A program made the position numbers and the translations under genes. Shown piece after piece: positions 8,784 through 16,655 of a stretch of 64,000 nt of DNA (position 1 is its first letter; each line of letters opens with the position of its first letter). The stretch comes from a virus, in IMG/VR virus record IMGVR_UViG_3300028490_000005, positions 18,338 to 82,337 of that record, one strand, 5' to 3'. The notes below the pieces were generated by a model. It had not been told where the DNA came from, did not search any database, and saw only the letters and a list, made by a program, of their open reading frames with translations.

Positions 8784-9083
8784 ATGAAATTATCAGTAAA
8801 ATTAGACATTGTAACAATAGTTTACAAACCAACCAACGCAGAAATTTTTAAGTGTGTTCAGTTCAACCAAAGTGAAGATGACACTATCTCAAATATTCCA
8901 AATAAAATTGATCACAACTTTACACCATCCCCTGAACATTTAGAGGAACTTGAGCAAAGTATGGTGATGTATGACGGTGAGCTAAATATCGAAGGGTACG
9001 AAGATCTATATAGGTTTTTGAGTAATGTCGAAGGGCACGATTTCTTTGATGTAAATTATTCTTCTCAAACTGTGGAGTTTTAA
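8784..9083 (+). CDS. Unknown protein, 99 aa
   Basis: Start taken at ATG 8784 after AGAAAGGTTTAAA; an upstream in-frame start at 8736 would overlap the previous gene and lacks an RBS. Mixed alpha/beta, no motif. Ends at the next promoter. Confidence 0.7.
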   Translation: MKLSVKLDIVTIVYKPTNAEIFKCVQFNQSEDDTISNIPNKIDHNFTPSPEHLEELEQSMVMYDGELNIEGYEDLYRFLSNVEGHDFFDVNYSSQTVEF

Positions 9084-9112
9084 GCAAGGTTTAAGCTATA
9101 TTAGGGTATAAT
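9079..9112 (+). promoter_or_regulatory. Two-box promoter of the RNA-repair operon
   Basis: TTTAAGC boxes 11 bp apart, TTAGGG, TATAAT at 9107-9112. It drives 9138 onward, up to about 13236. Confidence 0.75.
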
Positions 9113-9137
9113 AGTATATAAAATATAAAGGCTTAAA

Positions 9138-9311
9138 ATGGACATAGATCTTACAGACGGAAAACGTTTATTTATAGACACTAAAGGGCTTGGAGAAATC
9201 TTAATTAAAGAAACTTCAAAAGGCTTAGAAATCTCTGCTACCAACGCTTCAATTTTAATTAAGCCACGTGGAGAAAACGCAATCACCATTATCAATCAGG
9301 AGATAGAATGA
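9138..9311 (+). CDS. Unknown small protein, 57 aa
   Basis: ATG directly after the conserved leader AAAGGCTTAAA. The 57 codons are beta-rich and end LIKPRGENAITIINQEIE. It overlaps the Thg1-like gene by four bases (GAATGA), so the two are translationally coupled. Confidence 0.7.
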   Translation: MDIDLTDGKRLFIDTKGLGEILIKETSKGLEISATNASILIKPRGENAITIINQEIE

Positions 9312-10204
9312 AATCAAAATTTGAAACATTAGGTGATAGACTCAAAGACTATGAAGCTCAATATGAATATTATATTTGGTCAGATAAACATATTGTAGTA
9401 CGAATTGACGGGCACAAGTTCTCAAAGTATACTAAGGGGTTCAAGCGACCATTTGACGAAATTCTTTCAAAAGCTATGGAACAAACGACTATTGATTTGG
9501 TTCAAGAGTTTCAAGCCGTTGTAGGATATACACAAAGCGATGAAATTACATTAGTAATTCCTTCACCGAAGCCTAAAAAAGTTCATTACAACAAGTTACC
9601 TTCACAAGATTTGAAGCACACGTATTCAGGTAGAATTCAGAAGATTGCTTCATTAACTGCGGGGTTCGCTACTATGGCGTTCAACAGACATTTATTATCT
9701 CTTTACAAAGAACAAAAAATATTAGAGAAGGATTTAGATCAAACTCACGGAATAGAATACAGAAGGGAATTTGGGAAATATATGAATACTATTGAGGGCA
9801 AACTTGGCAAGGCTTGGTTTGATTCCCGTGTTTACGCTGTACCAAACGACGTAGAAGCGTTCAACTCTGTTCTATGGCGAGTTAGGGATGCAGAAAAGAA
9901 CAGCCGTTCAATGTTCGCTCAGGCTCATTGTAGTCACAAGGCACTTCAAAACATGTCTGGTAGAGAGCAAGTAGATTTCTGTAAGGAAACGACGGGTGAA
10001 GATTGGGATCTTGTTGATGATAGATATAAGTACGGAATTCTCGTAAAGAAAGAGAAGTACATGAAAGCTGTTGATTTCGACCAAAATGATACAGTGTATG
10101 AAGGTCCAGAAGAAGTTGAAAGAACTCGGTTGGTTTCATTTAGTAAACATCTAGTATTCAGCGAAGAAAACGTTGAATTGATTATGAGTAAGTATAAAGG
10201 ATAA
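9308..10204 (+). CDS. tRNA-His guanylyltransferase (Thg1)-like 3'-5' polymerase
   Basis: 298 residues. The Thg1 signature RIDGHKFSKYTKGFKRPFD at 32-50 and YTQSDEITLV at 74-83 supply the metal-binding carboxylates. Thg1-like proteins of bacteria and phages add nucleotides at the 5' end of truncated tRNAs in the 3'-5' direction. An Rnl2-like RNA ligase lies three genes downstream, so the operon looks like an RNA or tRNA repair unit. The catalytic motifs are intact and the length is normal. Confidence 0.85.
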   Translation: MKSKFETLGDRLKDYEAQYEYYIWSDKHIVVRIDGHKFSKYTKGFKRPFDEILSKAMEQTTIDLVQEFQAVVGYTQSDEITLVIPSPKPKKVHYNKLPSQDLKHTYSGRIQKIASLTAGFATMAFNRHLLSLYKEQKILEKDLDQTHGIEYRREFGKYMNTIEGKLGKAWFDSRVYAVPNDVEAFNSVLWRVRDAEKNSRSMFAQAHCSHKALQNMSGREQVDFCKETTGEDWDLVDDRYKYGILVKKEKYMKAVDFDQNDTVYEGPEEVERTRLVSFSKHLVFSEENVELIMSKYKG

Positions 10205-10206
10205 AT

Positions 10207-10425
10207 GTGAATTATATTACACAGAAGATTAAAGATTATTTTACAAAAGAAAACGCTACTAAGGTCTTAGAAGTTGGTGTAGACGGAGCGACAGAAGTTG
10301 CCCATGGTTTTCTTAATGGGATTTTAATGAAGATAGTTTTTACGGTATTCGTAATAATTTTACTCATTGGTGGTGGCTGTGTAGGTACAAATATGGCAAT
10401 AGATGCTGTAACAACTAAAGGATAA
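10207..10425 (+). CDS. Small membrane protein, 72 aa
   Basis: GTG start at 10207, two bases after the Thg1-like stop, with AAAGGATAA upstream. One strong transmembrane segment at about 37-62 (KIVFTVFVIILLIGGGCVG); amphipathic N-terminal half. No family recognised. Confidence 0.7.
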   Translation: MNYITQKIKDYFTKENATKVLEVGVDGATEVAHGFLNGILMKIVFTVFVIILLIGGGCVGTNMAIDAVTTKG

Positions 10426-10427
10426 TT

Positions 10428-10610
10428 ATGGAATTCTTAAATGCACATTCATCTACTTGGTGGATTAAAGATATGGCAGTTTCGGAGTTGTTTACACATG
10501 TATATGAACCAATCAACCCTTTCTACCACAACAGTGGGGAAATAGTTCCATCAAACACAAAACGCGTAAATCTTAGAAAGAAACGAAAATTAAAGAATAA
10601 AAGGAAATAA
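10428..10610 (+). CDS. Unknown basic small protein, 60 aa
   Basis: The C-terminal 20 residues are almost all Lys, Arg and Asn, suggesting nucleic-acid binding. AAAGGATAATT RBS. It sits between the membrane protein and the RNA ligase. Confidence 0.65.
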   Translation: MEFLNAHSSTWWIKDMAVSELFTHVYEPINPFYHNSGEIVPSNTKRVNLRKKRKLKNKRK

Positions 10611-10611
10611 C

Positions 10612-11646
10612 ATGACACCAAAATTAATTAAAATGCCATCAATTGCACAATTCAATCAAGTAATTAAAGATATCCAACATGATGCTAGATATGCTGGTCA
10701 GGACGTAAATGATGAGCCAATATATAACAGAAATGCAAAACTGCCAACGGTTATATTTTTCGGTTCAGTTAAGCTGCATGGAACAAATGCATCAATTTGT
10801 TATGATGGTGAAAACCTTTGGGCACAATCTAAGGGTAGTGTTTTAACCATCGAAAGCGATAATTATGGTTTTGCGTCATTTGTTGAAATGAACAAAGAAT
10901 ATTTGACAAGTGAACTTAAGATTATGCGTGACACATTTAATCTTCAAAAGGTTTGTGTGTATGGTGAGTGGGCTGGTAAGGGTATCCAAAAGGGTGTAGC
11001 AATTTCTGAAATCAATAAAACCTTCTTTGCATTTGGTATTAAATTTCTACGATTAAATTCAGAAGTGTTTGAGTGGGTGCAAAAACCATCAGTTGTCTTA
11101 AAGCACTTCAGTGACGGTAACAGAATTCGCTCAATATTCGAATTTGATACATATTACGTTGAAATTGATATCAATAACCCAAAAGCTATGCAAAACGACA
11201 TGATTAAAATCACTGATGGAATTGATAAAATGTGTCCAGTAGCTCGTGATCTTGGTCATATTGGTCATGGTGAAGGCGTTGTTTGGGTTGGTTGGTATAA
11301 TGACAATAAGTACAACTTTAAGATCAAAGGACTAAGTCATGCAAATTCTAATGTTAAGACACTAAAGCCAGTTGATGAAGAAAAGGAAAATGCTAAAATT
11401 GCTTTCGCTAACTATGCTACACCAGCATGGAGACTAGAGCAAATGTACAAAGAAACATTCGGTGAAGGTCAAGGTGATATCAAGAGAACGGGGGAATTCC
11501 TTAAAGCTGTTGTATCTGATGTTATGAAGGAAGAGCTACTGAATATGTCAGAAGCTAACCTTGAGCCAAAAGAAGTTAATGGTATGATTTCTAAAATTGC
11601 TAGAACTTGGTTCATGGAGCAGTTAGATAGAGAGGTTCTTGGATGA
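10612..11646 (+). CDS. RNA ligase, T4 Rnl2-like
   Basis: 344 residues. Motif I KLHGTNASI places the nucleotidyl Lys at 54. Motif III/IIIa is VYGEWAGKGIQ at about 116-126, motif IV is EGVVWVGW at about 221-228 and motif V is YNFKIKG near 243-249, as in the Rnl2 family that seals 3'-OH/5'-PO4 nicks in RNA. With the Thg1-like enzyme in the same operon, repair of cleaved host or phage tRNA is the likely job. Confidence 0.85.
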   Translation: MTPKLIKMPSIAQFNQVIKDIQHDARYAGQDVNDEPIYNRNAKLPTVIFFGSVKLHGTNASICYDGENLWAQSKGSVLTIESDNYGFASFVEMNKEYLTSELKIMRDTFNLQKVCVYGEWAGKGIQKGVAISEINKTFFAFGIKFLRLNSEVFEWVQKPSVVLKHFSDGNRIRSIFEFDTYYVEIDINNPKAMQNDMIKITDGIDKMCPVARDLGHIGHGEGVVWVGWYNDNKYNFKIKGLSHANSNVKTLKPVDEEKENAKIAFANYATPAWRLEQMYKETFGEGQGDIKRTGEFLKAVVSDVMKEELLNMSEANLEPKEVNGMISKIARTWFMEQLDREVLG

Positions 11647-11900
11647 GCCTTGCCCAAACTAGATTAGACATAACTCATAATAGAGTTGTCACTGAAAAAT
11701 ACCAAACGATGTTACGAAAAGCTGATGACTACATACAAGCCCATTTACTTGATATCGATGAGGTTGAAAAGAGAAAAATCCTAGTATGTGATCATATTAG
11801 GAAAACGAGAATAAAATTTGTAAATTGGACAGACGAACAGATATTAGACAGATTTGAGAAACTTAATGAAAAACATGAACGGGAAGAGGAATTAGTATGA
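11643..11900 (+). CDS. Unknown protein, 85 aa
   Basis: ATG overlaps the RNA ligase stop (GGATGAG). Helical, highly charged, no motif recognised. It overlaps the next start by four bases, so it is part of a tightly coupled operon. Confidence 0.75.
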   Translation: MSLAQTRLDITHNRVVTEKYQTMLRKADDYIQAHLLDIDEVEKRKILVCDHIRKTRIKFVNWTDEQILDRFEKLNEKHEREEELV

Positions 11901-12289
11901 TTAAAATTACGAATAAAGTTAAAAAACACGTGAAAAAGAACCCAACGTCTCAGTATCAGTTAATTGTAACTTTCGACGATGGAGACGATATACTACATAT
12001 GGGTCTAACACCAGAATTGCTAGAAAAATTAACATCAGCTTATGATGCTTTCAGAGAGAGATTAGATGCTGATTGGAATAAATGGTGTAACCCAGAATCT
12101 TATCAAATTAAAGAACTATTTGAAGAATTTGGCGTAATTGAAGAAGATGAGGATGAATATGATTTTCTTGAATTAGAATATTGGTCATGGAGTAATGAAT
12201 ATCCTGACCCTATGGCAAGAGTTGATGGTTATACTATCACGTATTGGGATGAAAATGGTATAGAATGGAATACGGAGGTACAAAAATAA
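11897..12289 (+). CDS. Unknown acidic protein, 130 aa
   Basis: Contains a long acidic stretch (EEFGVIEEDEDEYDFLELEYWSW). No domain recognised. The stop overlaps the next ATG as TAATG. Confidence 0.75.
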   Translation: MIKITNKVKKHVKKNPTSQYQLIVTFDDGDDILHMGLTPELLEKLTSAYDAFRERLDADWNKWCNPESYQIKELFEEFGVIEEDEDEYDFLELEYWSWSNEYPDPMARVDGYTITYWDENGIEWNTEVQK

Positions 12290-12564
12290 TGGACACAAGA
12301 AACGCATTAGGTCAACCAATTAATGTTGGTGACTGGTTAGGGCATTCAAATAGGACGGCTGGGGTTGTAGAGGTTACAACTGGGCAAGTCAAAGAAATTA
12401 ATGACGGTAAAGTTGTATTGGAAAACGTGCATAGAGGGAGAGCTTCTTATGAAGATGTGATCTCACAAATTAAAGTAAAACGCTCAGTTGTTACTCTAGT
12501 TGCGAATTCACTTTTCCCAATACAATCAGTAATTATGTGGGATGGTATTATTCAAGATGTTTAA
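12289..12564 (+). CDS. Unknown protein, 91 aa
   Basis: I use ATG 12289, coupled to the upstream stop; a longer in-frame start lies inside the previous gene. The N-terminal NVGDWLGHSNRTAGVVEVTTG looks like a small beta-barrel with a binding loop. No function can be read. Confidence 0.7.
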   Translation: MDTRNALGQPINVGDWLGHSNRTAGVVEVTTGQVKEINDGKVVLENVHRGRASYEDVISQIKVKRSVVTLVANSLFPIQSVIMWDGIIQDV

Positions 12565-12886
12565 ATTTATTTGTGAGGGTGGACACGTTTATAGTCAAAA
12601 TGATATGGACGAACATTACATTTCACCCACTGCTGTTGGTGAACTTTATGGTATTAGACCAGCTAAGTGTATTTGGAAAAAGAGACATATATACTCAGAA
12701 ACTGGAGCAAGTGAAACAATTTACCTCACGCCAGACAGTAGTGGTAAATATGATTTAGTGGATGAAGTTGTACGCCAAATTAATCAACGTATTATACCGA
12801 AGGTGTTAAATAGACAAATTACATCTATTGAAAACTTCTCATTCTTCCAAAGACTGAAATTCCTATTCACTTCGAGATTAGTTTAA
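12557..12886 (+). CDS. Unknown protein, 109 aa
   Basis: ATG 12557 overlaps the upstream stop by eight bases. No motif recognised. The next gene starts at its stop codon (TAATGG). Confidence 0.65.
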   Translation: MFKFICEGGHVYSQNDMDEHYISPTAVGELYGIRPAKCIWKKRHIYSETGASETIYLTPDSSGKYDLVDEVVRQINQRIIPKVLNRQITSIENFSFFQRLKFLFTSRLV

Positions 12887-13236
12887 TGGATTGCACTGAA
12901 TATAAATTCGACTATTGGAAACGCATAGTCATTAAGGATATCATCGGTGCTGAATATAGATGGTATGTTAATGTAGAAGACGTTTTCCAAGGGGTTGATA
13001 TTAACCGTTGTGACGATTGTTTGGTTGAAGGCTATGTTTCAATCAGTATTGTTTTTAATATGCAAGATATGAGTACACATGAACTTGATTGTACTCTACA
13101 GTCCATGGGATTGAAAAAGTTAAATTTTACGGATTTAGACCTGATGGGTGAACTAATTACCACTGAGAGTGGCTTCTTGTGTGAGCATTGTAATGATATA
13201 TTAGAAGAGTTTGATATATTGGATTTAAGTCAATAA
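12886..13236 (+). CDS. Unknown protein with two Cys pairs, 116 aa
   Basis: CDDC and CEHC pairs about 65 residues apart may bind one zinc ion. The fold is otherwise unknown. Its final codons lie in the next promoter region. Confidence 0.7.
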   Translation: MDCTEYKFDYWKRIVIKDIIGAEYRWYVNVEDVFQGVDINRCDDCLVEGYVSISIVFNMQDMSTHELDCTLQSMGLKKLNFTDLDLMGELITTESGFLCEHCNDILEEFDILDLSQ

Positions 13237-13256
13237 TAAGGTTACGACGCTATAAT
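13223..13256 (+). promoter_or_regulatory. Promoter placing the start site at the next ATG
   Basis: TTTAAG box, degenerate second box, GACGC, TATAAT at 13251-13256. The next gene's ATG is at 13262, so the transcript would be leaderless or nearly so. Confidence 0.55.
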
Positions 13257-13261
13257 AAGTT

Positions 13262-13669
13262 ATGGATATATTTAAAGAACTGGAACTCGCAGAATCAGAG
13301 TTGAACACATTAGATCACATTGATATTTGGTTTCACCGAACTTTCGGTGGGTTCATTGACTTCTTCAGGTATGATTTACCACAAGGGATTAAAAACTTCT
13401 GGTATTATAGGAAAGTAATATGGAGACACCGTTGGTATGACTATGGTTTTGCCGATGACGTTGTTCGTAGGTTGTATGAAGATAGGTCTGAAAATTGGCA
13501 CAAGAGCCACTATGTAGGATTTGAAAAAGATGCTTTACAACTTGACATAATCGTAGAACTTTTTAAAAGACTAGAAGATGCCGAATTCTTGACAGTAGAA
13601 GATGACCCTGAAGATAAAATCAGAAAAGAAATTTACAGAAGAATAGCGAGGAAACGATATTGGGATTAA
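13262..13669 (+). CDS. Unknown protein, 135 aa, possibly leaderless mRNA
   Basis: Only five bases separate TATAAT from this ATG, and no Shine-Dalgarno sequence is possible on a transcript starting at the usual distance. Rich in Trp, Tyr, His and Arg in the middle (NFWYYRKVIWRHRWYDY), with a charged helical C-terminus. Family not recognised. Confidence 0.75.
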   Translation: MDIFKELELAESELNTLDHIDIWFHRTFGGFIDFFRYDLPQGIKNFWYYRKVIWRHRWYDYGFADDVVRRLYEDRSENWHKSHYVGFEKDALQLDIIVELFKRLEDAEFLTVEDDPEDKIRKEIYRRIARKRYWD

Positions 13670-14061
13670 TAGAAAAATTGTTTGATAAATACAATGAGTT
13701 TATAAAATTTGAAACCATTGATATTGAAGATAGGCTCAGACGACACACCGAAATCTTGGGCTTCTATCAATCAACATTTTACACCATGAAACAAAAACAT
13801 ACTAAATATTCATTTGAATTGGATAGACAATGGCAAGAAAAATACCTCTACTATAAAAACGAATTCAATATAGTCTTAAACAACAATGAAATTAAGTCCT
13901 TTATTGAAAAGGACTTAGAATATTTAGAAATTAAGAGAAAACTTCAAGAAGTGACTGACATTTTAGAACAAATAGAATTAATCCTGAAAGGGTTGGATTC
14001 AATGAGATGGACTATAAAATCTATAATTGATTGGGAAAAATTTAAGGCTGGTCAGTTCTAA
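13660..14061 (+). CDS. Unknown coiled-coil protein, 133 aa
   Basis: TTG start at 13660 with GCGAGGAAA upstream, overlapping the previous gene. Long charged helices throughout, so probably a coiled coil. Its stop overlaps the first base of the late promoter motif that starts the next operon. Confidence 0.65.
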   Translation: MGLIEKLFDKYNEFIKFETIDIEDRLRRHTEILGFYQSTFYTMKQKHTKYSFELDRQWQEKYLYYKNEFNIVLNNNEIKSFIEKDLEYLEIKRKLQEVTDILEQIELILKGLDSMRWTIKSIIDWEKFKAGQF

Positions 14062-14071
14062 TTAAATAACT
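14061..14071 (+). promoter_or_regulatory. Candidate late promoter of the internal-protein array
   Basis: ATTAAATAACT, identical to the motif at 22207 (- strand), 25228 and 61297. It is similar to the T4 late element TATAAATA and lies 20 bp before ATG 14091. Confidence 0.6.
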
Positions 14072-14090
14072 AAAACAACTAGGAGTTTTA

Positions 14091-14330
14091 ATGTTAAAAC
14101 AAATCATAGAAAAAATTACAAATGAAGTTATGTGCCCAGAAGCTAGATCTTTTGCATCTAAATTGGCAAAGAAGAGTGGTATGGTAACTATTAAGTGTAA
14201 AAAGACTGGGGATGAATTTGAAGTTGATTCAGATGCGAGCATTTTAGGTGGTTGGGTTTCAGCCAAAGGCAGTGATGGTAAATCAACTGATATAGATCTT
14301 TGTGGTAATAAAGATTATAAATTCGCATAA
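14091..14330 (+). CDS. Leader-tagged small protein 1 (putative internal head protein)
   Basis: 79 residues starting MLKQIIEK, first of an array sharing an MLxEIxE leader. After the leader comes a compact domain with three Cys and a Gly-rich beta region. TAGGAGTTTTA is a strong RBS. The leader ends in IxE, like T4 gp21 protease sites (I/LxE), so I infer a capsid-targeting signal. No function is recognised for the body. Confidence 0.75.
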   Translation: MLKQIIEKITNEVMCPEARSFASKLAKKSGMVTIKCKKTGDEFEVDSDASILGGWVSAKGSDGKSTDIDLCGNKDYKFA

Positions 14331-14339
14331 GGTATTGTA

Positions 14340-14600
14340 ATGTTAAAAGAAATCTTAGAAAAATCAAATGAAGTGAAAGATAAGAAAGCTTACGAAAAGA
14401 TTTATAAAGACATCATTGAATACATGGAAGAAGTGATTGCATATAGAGAAAAGATGAAATCTCGTGGTGATAAATTGGATGAATTATATAAAGAACAAAC
14501 TGGGAAGTCTATTTTGTTCCAAAGTCTCTATAATGGTAGTGTTATCACTAAAGATGATATTGATAATTTGAAAAAATTATCTAAGAAGAGGTTATCGTAA
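14340..14600 (+). CDS. Leader-tagged small protein 2 (putative internal head protein)
   Basis: 86 residues starting MLKEILEK. The body is helical and Lys-rich (likely basic overall), which suits a DNA-packed interior. The stop overlaps the next ATG as TAATG. Confidence 0.75.
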   Translation: MLKEILEKSNEVKDKKAYEKIYKDIIEYMEEVIAYREKMKSRGDKLDELYKEQTGKSILFQSLYNGSVITKDDIDNLKKLSKKRLS

Positions 14601-14791
14601 TGTTAAGAGAAATAGTAGAAGCCATTTCTTACGGTAACGTTAAGCAAAGACACGGGGCGTATATCTTTCATTTTGATGGAGATACAATTACTATGGTAGA
14701 TAAAGCTGGTAAGGTGATGGGCACTAAAAAATCCCCTTCTTTAGCATCAGTCCATACTAAAGCTATGACAAAAGAATTTGGTGGTAAGTAA
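14600..14791 (+). CDS. Leader-tagged small protein 3 (putative internal head protein)
   Basis: 63 residues starting MLREIVEA, an ideal IxE|A cleavage site for a T4-type prohead protease. The remaining 56 residues are basic, with a beta-hairpin look and a Lys/Thr/Ser-rich end. Coupled to both neighbours by TAATG overlaps. Confidence 0.75.
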   Translation: MLREIVEAISYGNVKQRHGAYIFHFDGDTITMVDKAGKVMGTKKSPSLASVHTKAMTKEFGGK

Positions 14792-14973
14792 TGTTAAGAG
14801 AAATAGTAGAGGGTGCAGACTGGGGTGAAGATGCTGAATTAACATTTTCAAAAATCATGAAGATAGTTGATGACATTAATTCTAAGATAAGTTCTGCTAA
14901 ATTAGACGCAAGAACTTACCAAACACTAGAAAAAGCTAAACAAGAGCTTGAGAAAGCGTTAAGGAGAATGTAA
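14791..14973 (+). CDS. Leader-tagged small protein 4 (putative internal head protein)
   Basis: 60 residues starting MLREIVEG (IxE|G). The first 20 bases are identical to those of gene 3. The body is a helical hairpin ending in EKALRRM. Confidence 0.75.
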   Translation: MLREIVEGADWGEDAELTFSKIMKIVDDINSKISSAKLDARTYQTLEKAKQELEKALRRM

Positions 14974-15272
14974 TGATTAGAGAAATAGTAGAAGGGTTGG
15001 GATTAGCTTCTGGTTCTAATTATTCGTACTTGAGTGGGAATAAAGATAACCGTCCAACTGGGATTTTAGTTCACACAAAAAGTGAGCGTGGTTCAATAAA
15101 GATCGCGTCAGAAGTAGAGAAAAGAGGACTTAAGTCTGAAATTCGTGACGGTAAGAAACAAATTGAAATATACGCAAGTCATTATAGTGATGAGGAAAAA
15201 TCTTATTTATCTAATATCATCGCTGGAGATGAATTAGATAAATTAATTAAAAAGATAGAAATATTAAACTAA
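14973..15272 (+). CDS. Leader-tagged small protein 5 (putative internal head protein)
   Basis: 99 residues starting MIREIVEG. The body is Ser/Gly/Lys-rich at first and then alpha/beta. It is unrelated in sequence to the other members outside the leader. Confidence 0.75.
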   Translation: MIREIVEGLGLASGSNYSYLSGNKDNRPTGILVHTKSERGSIKIASEVEKRGLKSEIRDGKKQIEIYASHYSDEEKSYLSNIIAGDELDKLIKKIEILN

Positions 15273-15290
15273 AAATTCAAGGAGAATGTA

Positions 15291-15347
15291 ATGAGAGATA
15301 TAGTATTTTGTGGTGAAGAAATCTTAAAAGAAGGAGGAGACGCATAA
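15291..15347 (+). CDS. 18-residue microORF inside the array
   Basis: ATG with a very good RBS (AAGGAGAATGTA) opens an 18-codon frame, MRDIV then FCGEEILKEGGDA, whose stop overlaps the next ATG. It starts like the leader (MR-x-IV) but lacks a body. It may be a decayed member, a leader-only peptide or a translational coupler. Confidence 0.45.
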   Translation: MRDIVFCGEEILKEGGDA

Positions 15348-15562
15348 TGTTAAAAGAAATTATAGAAAAAATCGAAGAAAAAGATATGATCAATCTTGGT
15401 GATTTTGAAAACCAAAAACATAAGAAATTGATTGATGAAGATTCAGATTATCAAAAATTCTTTCAGAAAAAGCTTAAGTCTTGGGGTGTAAAATCACCAG
15501 CTGAACTTGATAAAGAAAAGAGAAAGAAATTCTTTACTGAAATCGAAAAGGATTGGAAGTAA
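15347..15562 (+). CDS. Leader-tagged small protein 6 (putative internal head protein)
   Basis: 71 residues starting MLKEIIEK. The body is highly charged, Lys/Asp/Glu-rich and helical. Two bases separate it from the final member. Confidence 0.75.
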   Translation: MLKEIIEKIEEKDMINLGDFENQKHKKLIDEDSDYQKFFQKKLKSWGVKSPAELDKEKRKKFFTEIEKDWK

Positions 15563-15563
15563 A

Positions 15564-15857
15564 GTGTTAAGAGAAATTTTAGAGGAGCTTGAAATTGATG
15601 AGCTTAAGGGAAATATTGACCCAAAGGCTAAGAAACATGCTAAGATAGTTTCAAAAGCTAGAGCGAAAGTAAAATGCTCCGGAAATAATACTCCCTCTAA
15701 AATTAAAGACACTGGGACATCTGTTCGTTTCAAGTGTACTCCCAAAGACAAAACAAAGGCTAGAAAGATGGTAAAGGTTAGGAAGAAATTCAATAAGACC
15801 TCTGCAGGAAAGAAAGCCGTGAAAGTATCAAAACTTACAAAGAAATTTAGAAAATAG
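15564..15857 (+). CDS. Leader-tagged basic protein 7 (putative internal head protein)
   Basis: GTG start at 15564 (GGAAG upstream) gives 97 residues beginning (M)LREILEE. From residue 15 it is extremely basic (runs of KK, RK and KVRKKF), like a histone-like or DNA-condensing protein. This is the clearest support for packaging with the genome. A second acidic patch, ELEIDELKG, offers another possible cleavage site. Confidence 0.75.
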   Translation: MLREILEELEIDELKGNIDPKAKKHAKIVSKARAKVKCSGNNTPSKIKDTGTSVRFKCTPKDKTKARKMVKVRKKFNKTSAGKKAVKVSKLTKKFRK

Positions 15858-15863
15858 TCCATA

Positions 15864-15897
15864 TTTAAGCAAGGTTTAAGCCAACTTACGGTATAAT
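15864..15897 (+). promoter_or_regulatory. Two-box phage promoter upstream of 15924
   Basis: TTTAAGCAAGG / TTTAAGC, CTTACGG, TATAAT at 15892-15897, conserved leader. Confidence 0.75.
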
Positions 15898-15923
15898 AGA
15901 GTATAAAGTTTGAAAGGCTTGAT

Positions 15924-16655
15924 ATGACTATCCAACTACCAAAATTCACATTACTAGAGAAGTTATCTACTTCTGACGCAATATCTTGTTGCGATCGTTG
16001 TGAACGTGAAATCAAAAACTCATACATTATTAGAAATAACGAAGATAACTCTGTACACAACTATGGTTCTGGATGTGCTAAGCACGTTATGGGAATTTCA
16101 ATTACAGAAGTTGTTGAGCAAAATAAAGCTTATGACGAAGACCAAAAAAGAATAGCACGTGAAGCCGATCAAGAAGCTATGGGTAGAACTTACATACAAT
16201 CGTTTAATGAAGCTAATCCTAAAATGCTTAAGTTTATTGCTGAAGGTGCTACTGACAACAATTTCCTTTCTGACATGAAGAAGCGTATAGAGGAAACGGG
16301 TTCATTGACTGATGGGCAGTTTCACGCTGTGTATCGTATGATGTTACCTTTCGCTCAACTTGACGACAAAGTTAAGGACATGAAAGTGTACCCTTCAAAG
16401 ATTAATGCTCAAGAGGGTCAATGGGGTTGGTCTTATACAGTAACATGTATTACTGAAAACGATGAGAAAGTTCGTATATTCTTTTCATCATTGAATTTGG
16501 CTAACGGTGACCTCCTTGAAAAATGTGGTGTGATAGATGGTGATTTATTCCCTTCAAGAATTGACAAAGAAAATCCTATATTGGTTTCTGGTTCATTCGA
16601 TGGGTATAAAATCAAAAGAGCTAAGTTGGCAACTATTAAGCAAGATTTAAACTAA
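15924..16655 (+). CDS. Zinc-finger-like protein, 243 aa, unknown function
   Basis: N-terminal CCDRC (22-26) and GSGCAKH (48-54) can form a Cys/His zinc site. The rest is helical to about 150 and then beta-rich. The gene ends in the next promoter (KQDLN uses its TTTAA). Function not recognised. Confidence 0.8.
   Translation: MTIQLPKFTLLEKLSTSDAISCCDRCEREIKNSYIIRNNEDNSVHNYGSGCAKHVMGISITEVVEQNKAYDEDQKRIAREADQEAMGRTYIQSFNEANPKMLKFIAEGATDNNFLSDMKKRIEETGSLTDGQFHAVYRMMLPFAQLDDKVKDMKVYPSKINAQEGQWGWSYTVTCITENDEKVRIFFSSLNLANGDLLEKCGVIDGDLFPSRIDKENPILVSGSFDGYKIKRAKLATIKQDLN

Noticed and set aside
12537-12758. 73-codon frame overlapping 12557-12886
   Set aside because: It is the alternative phase of the gene kept here and lacks an RBS; the retained frame couples to both neighbours by overlapping stops and starts.
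15494-16060. 188-codon open frame on the minus strand across two genes
   Set aside because: It is antisense to the basic leader-tagged protein and the zinc-finger gene, spans a good plus-strand promoter, and has a low-complexity Ser/Phe/Leu composition typical of antisense reading.
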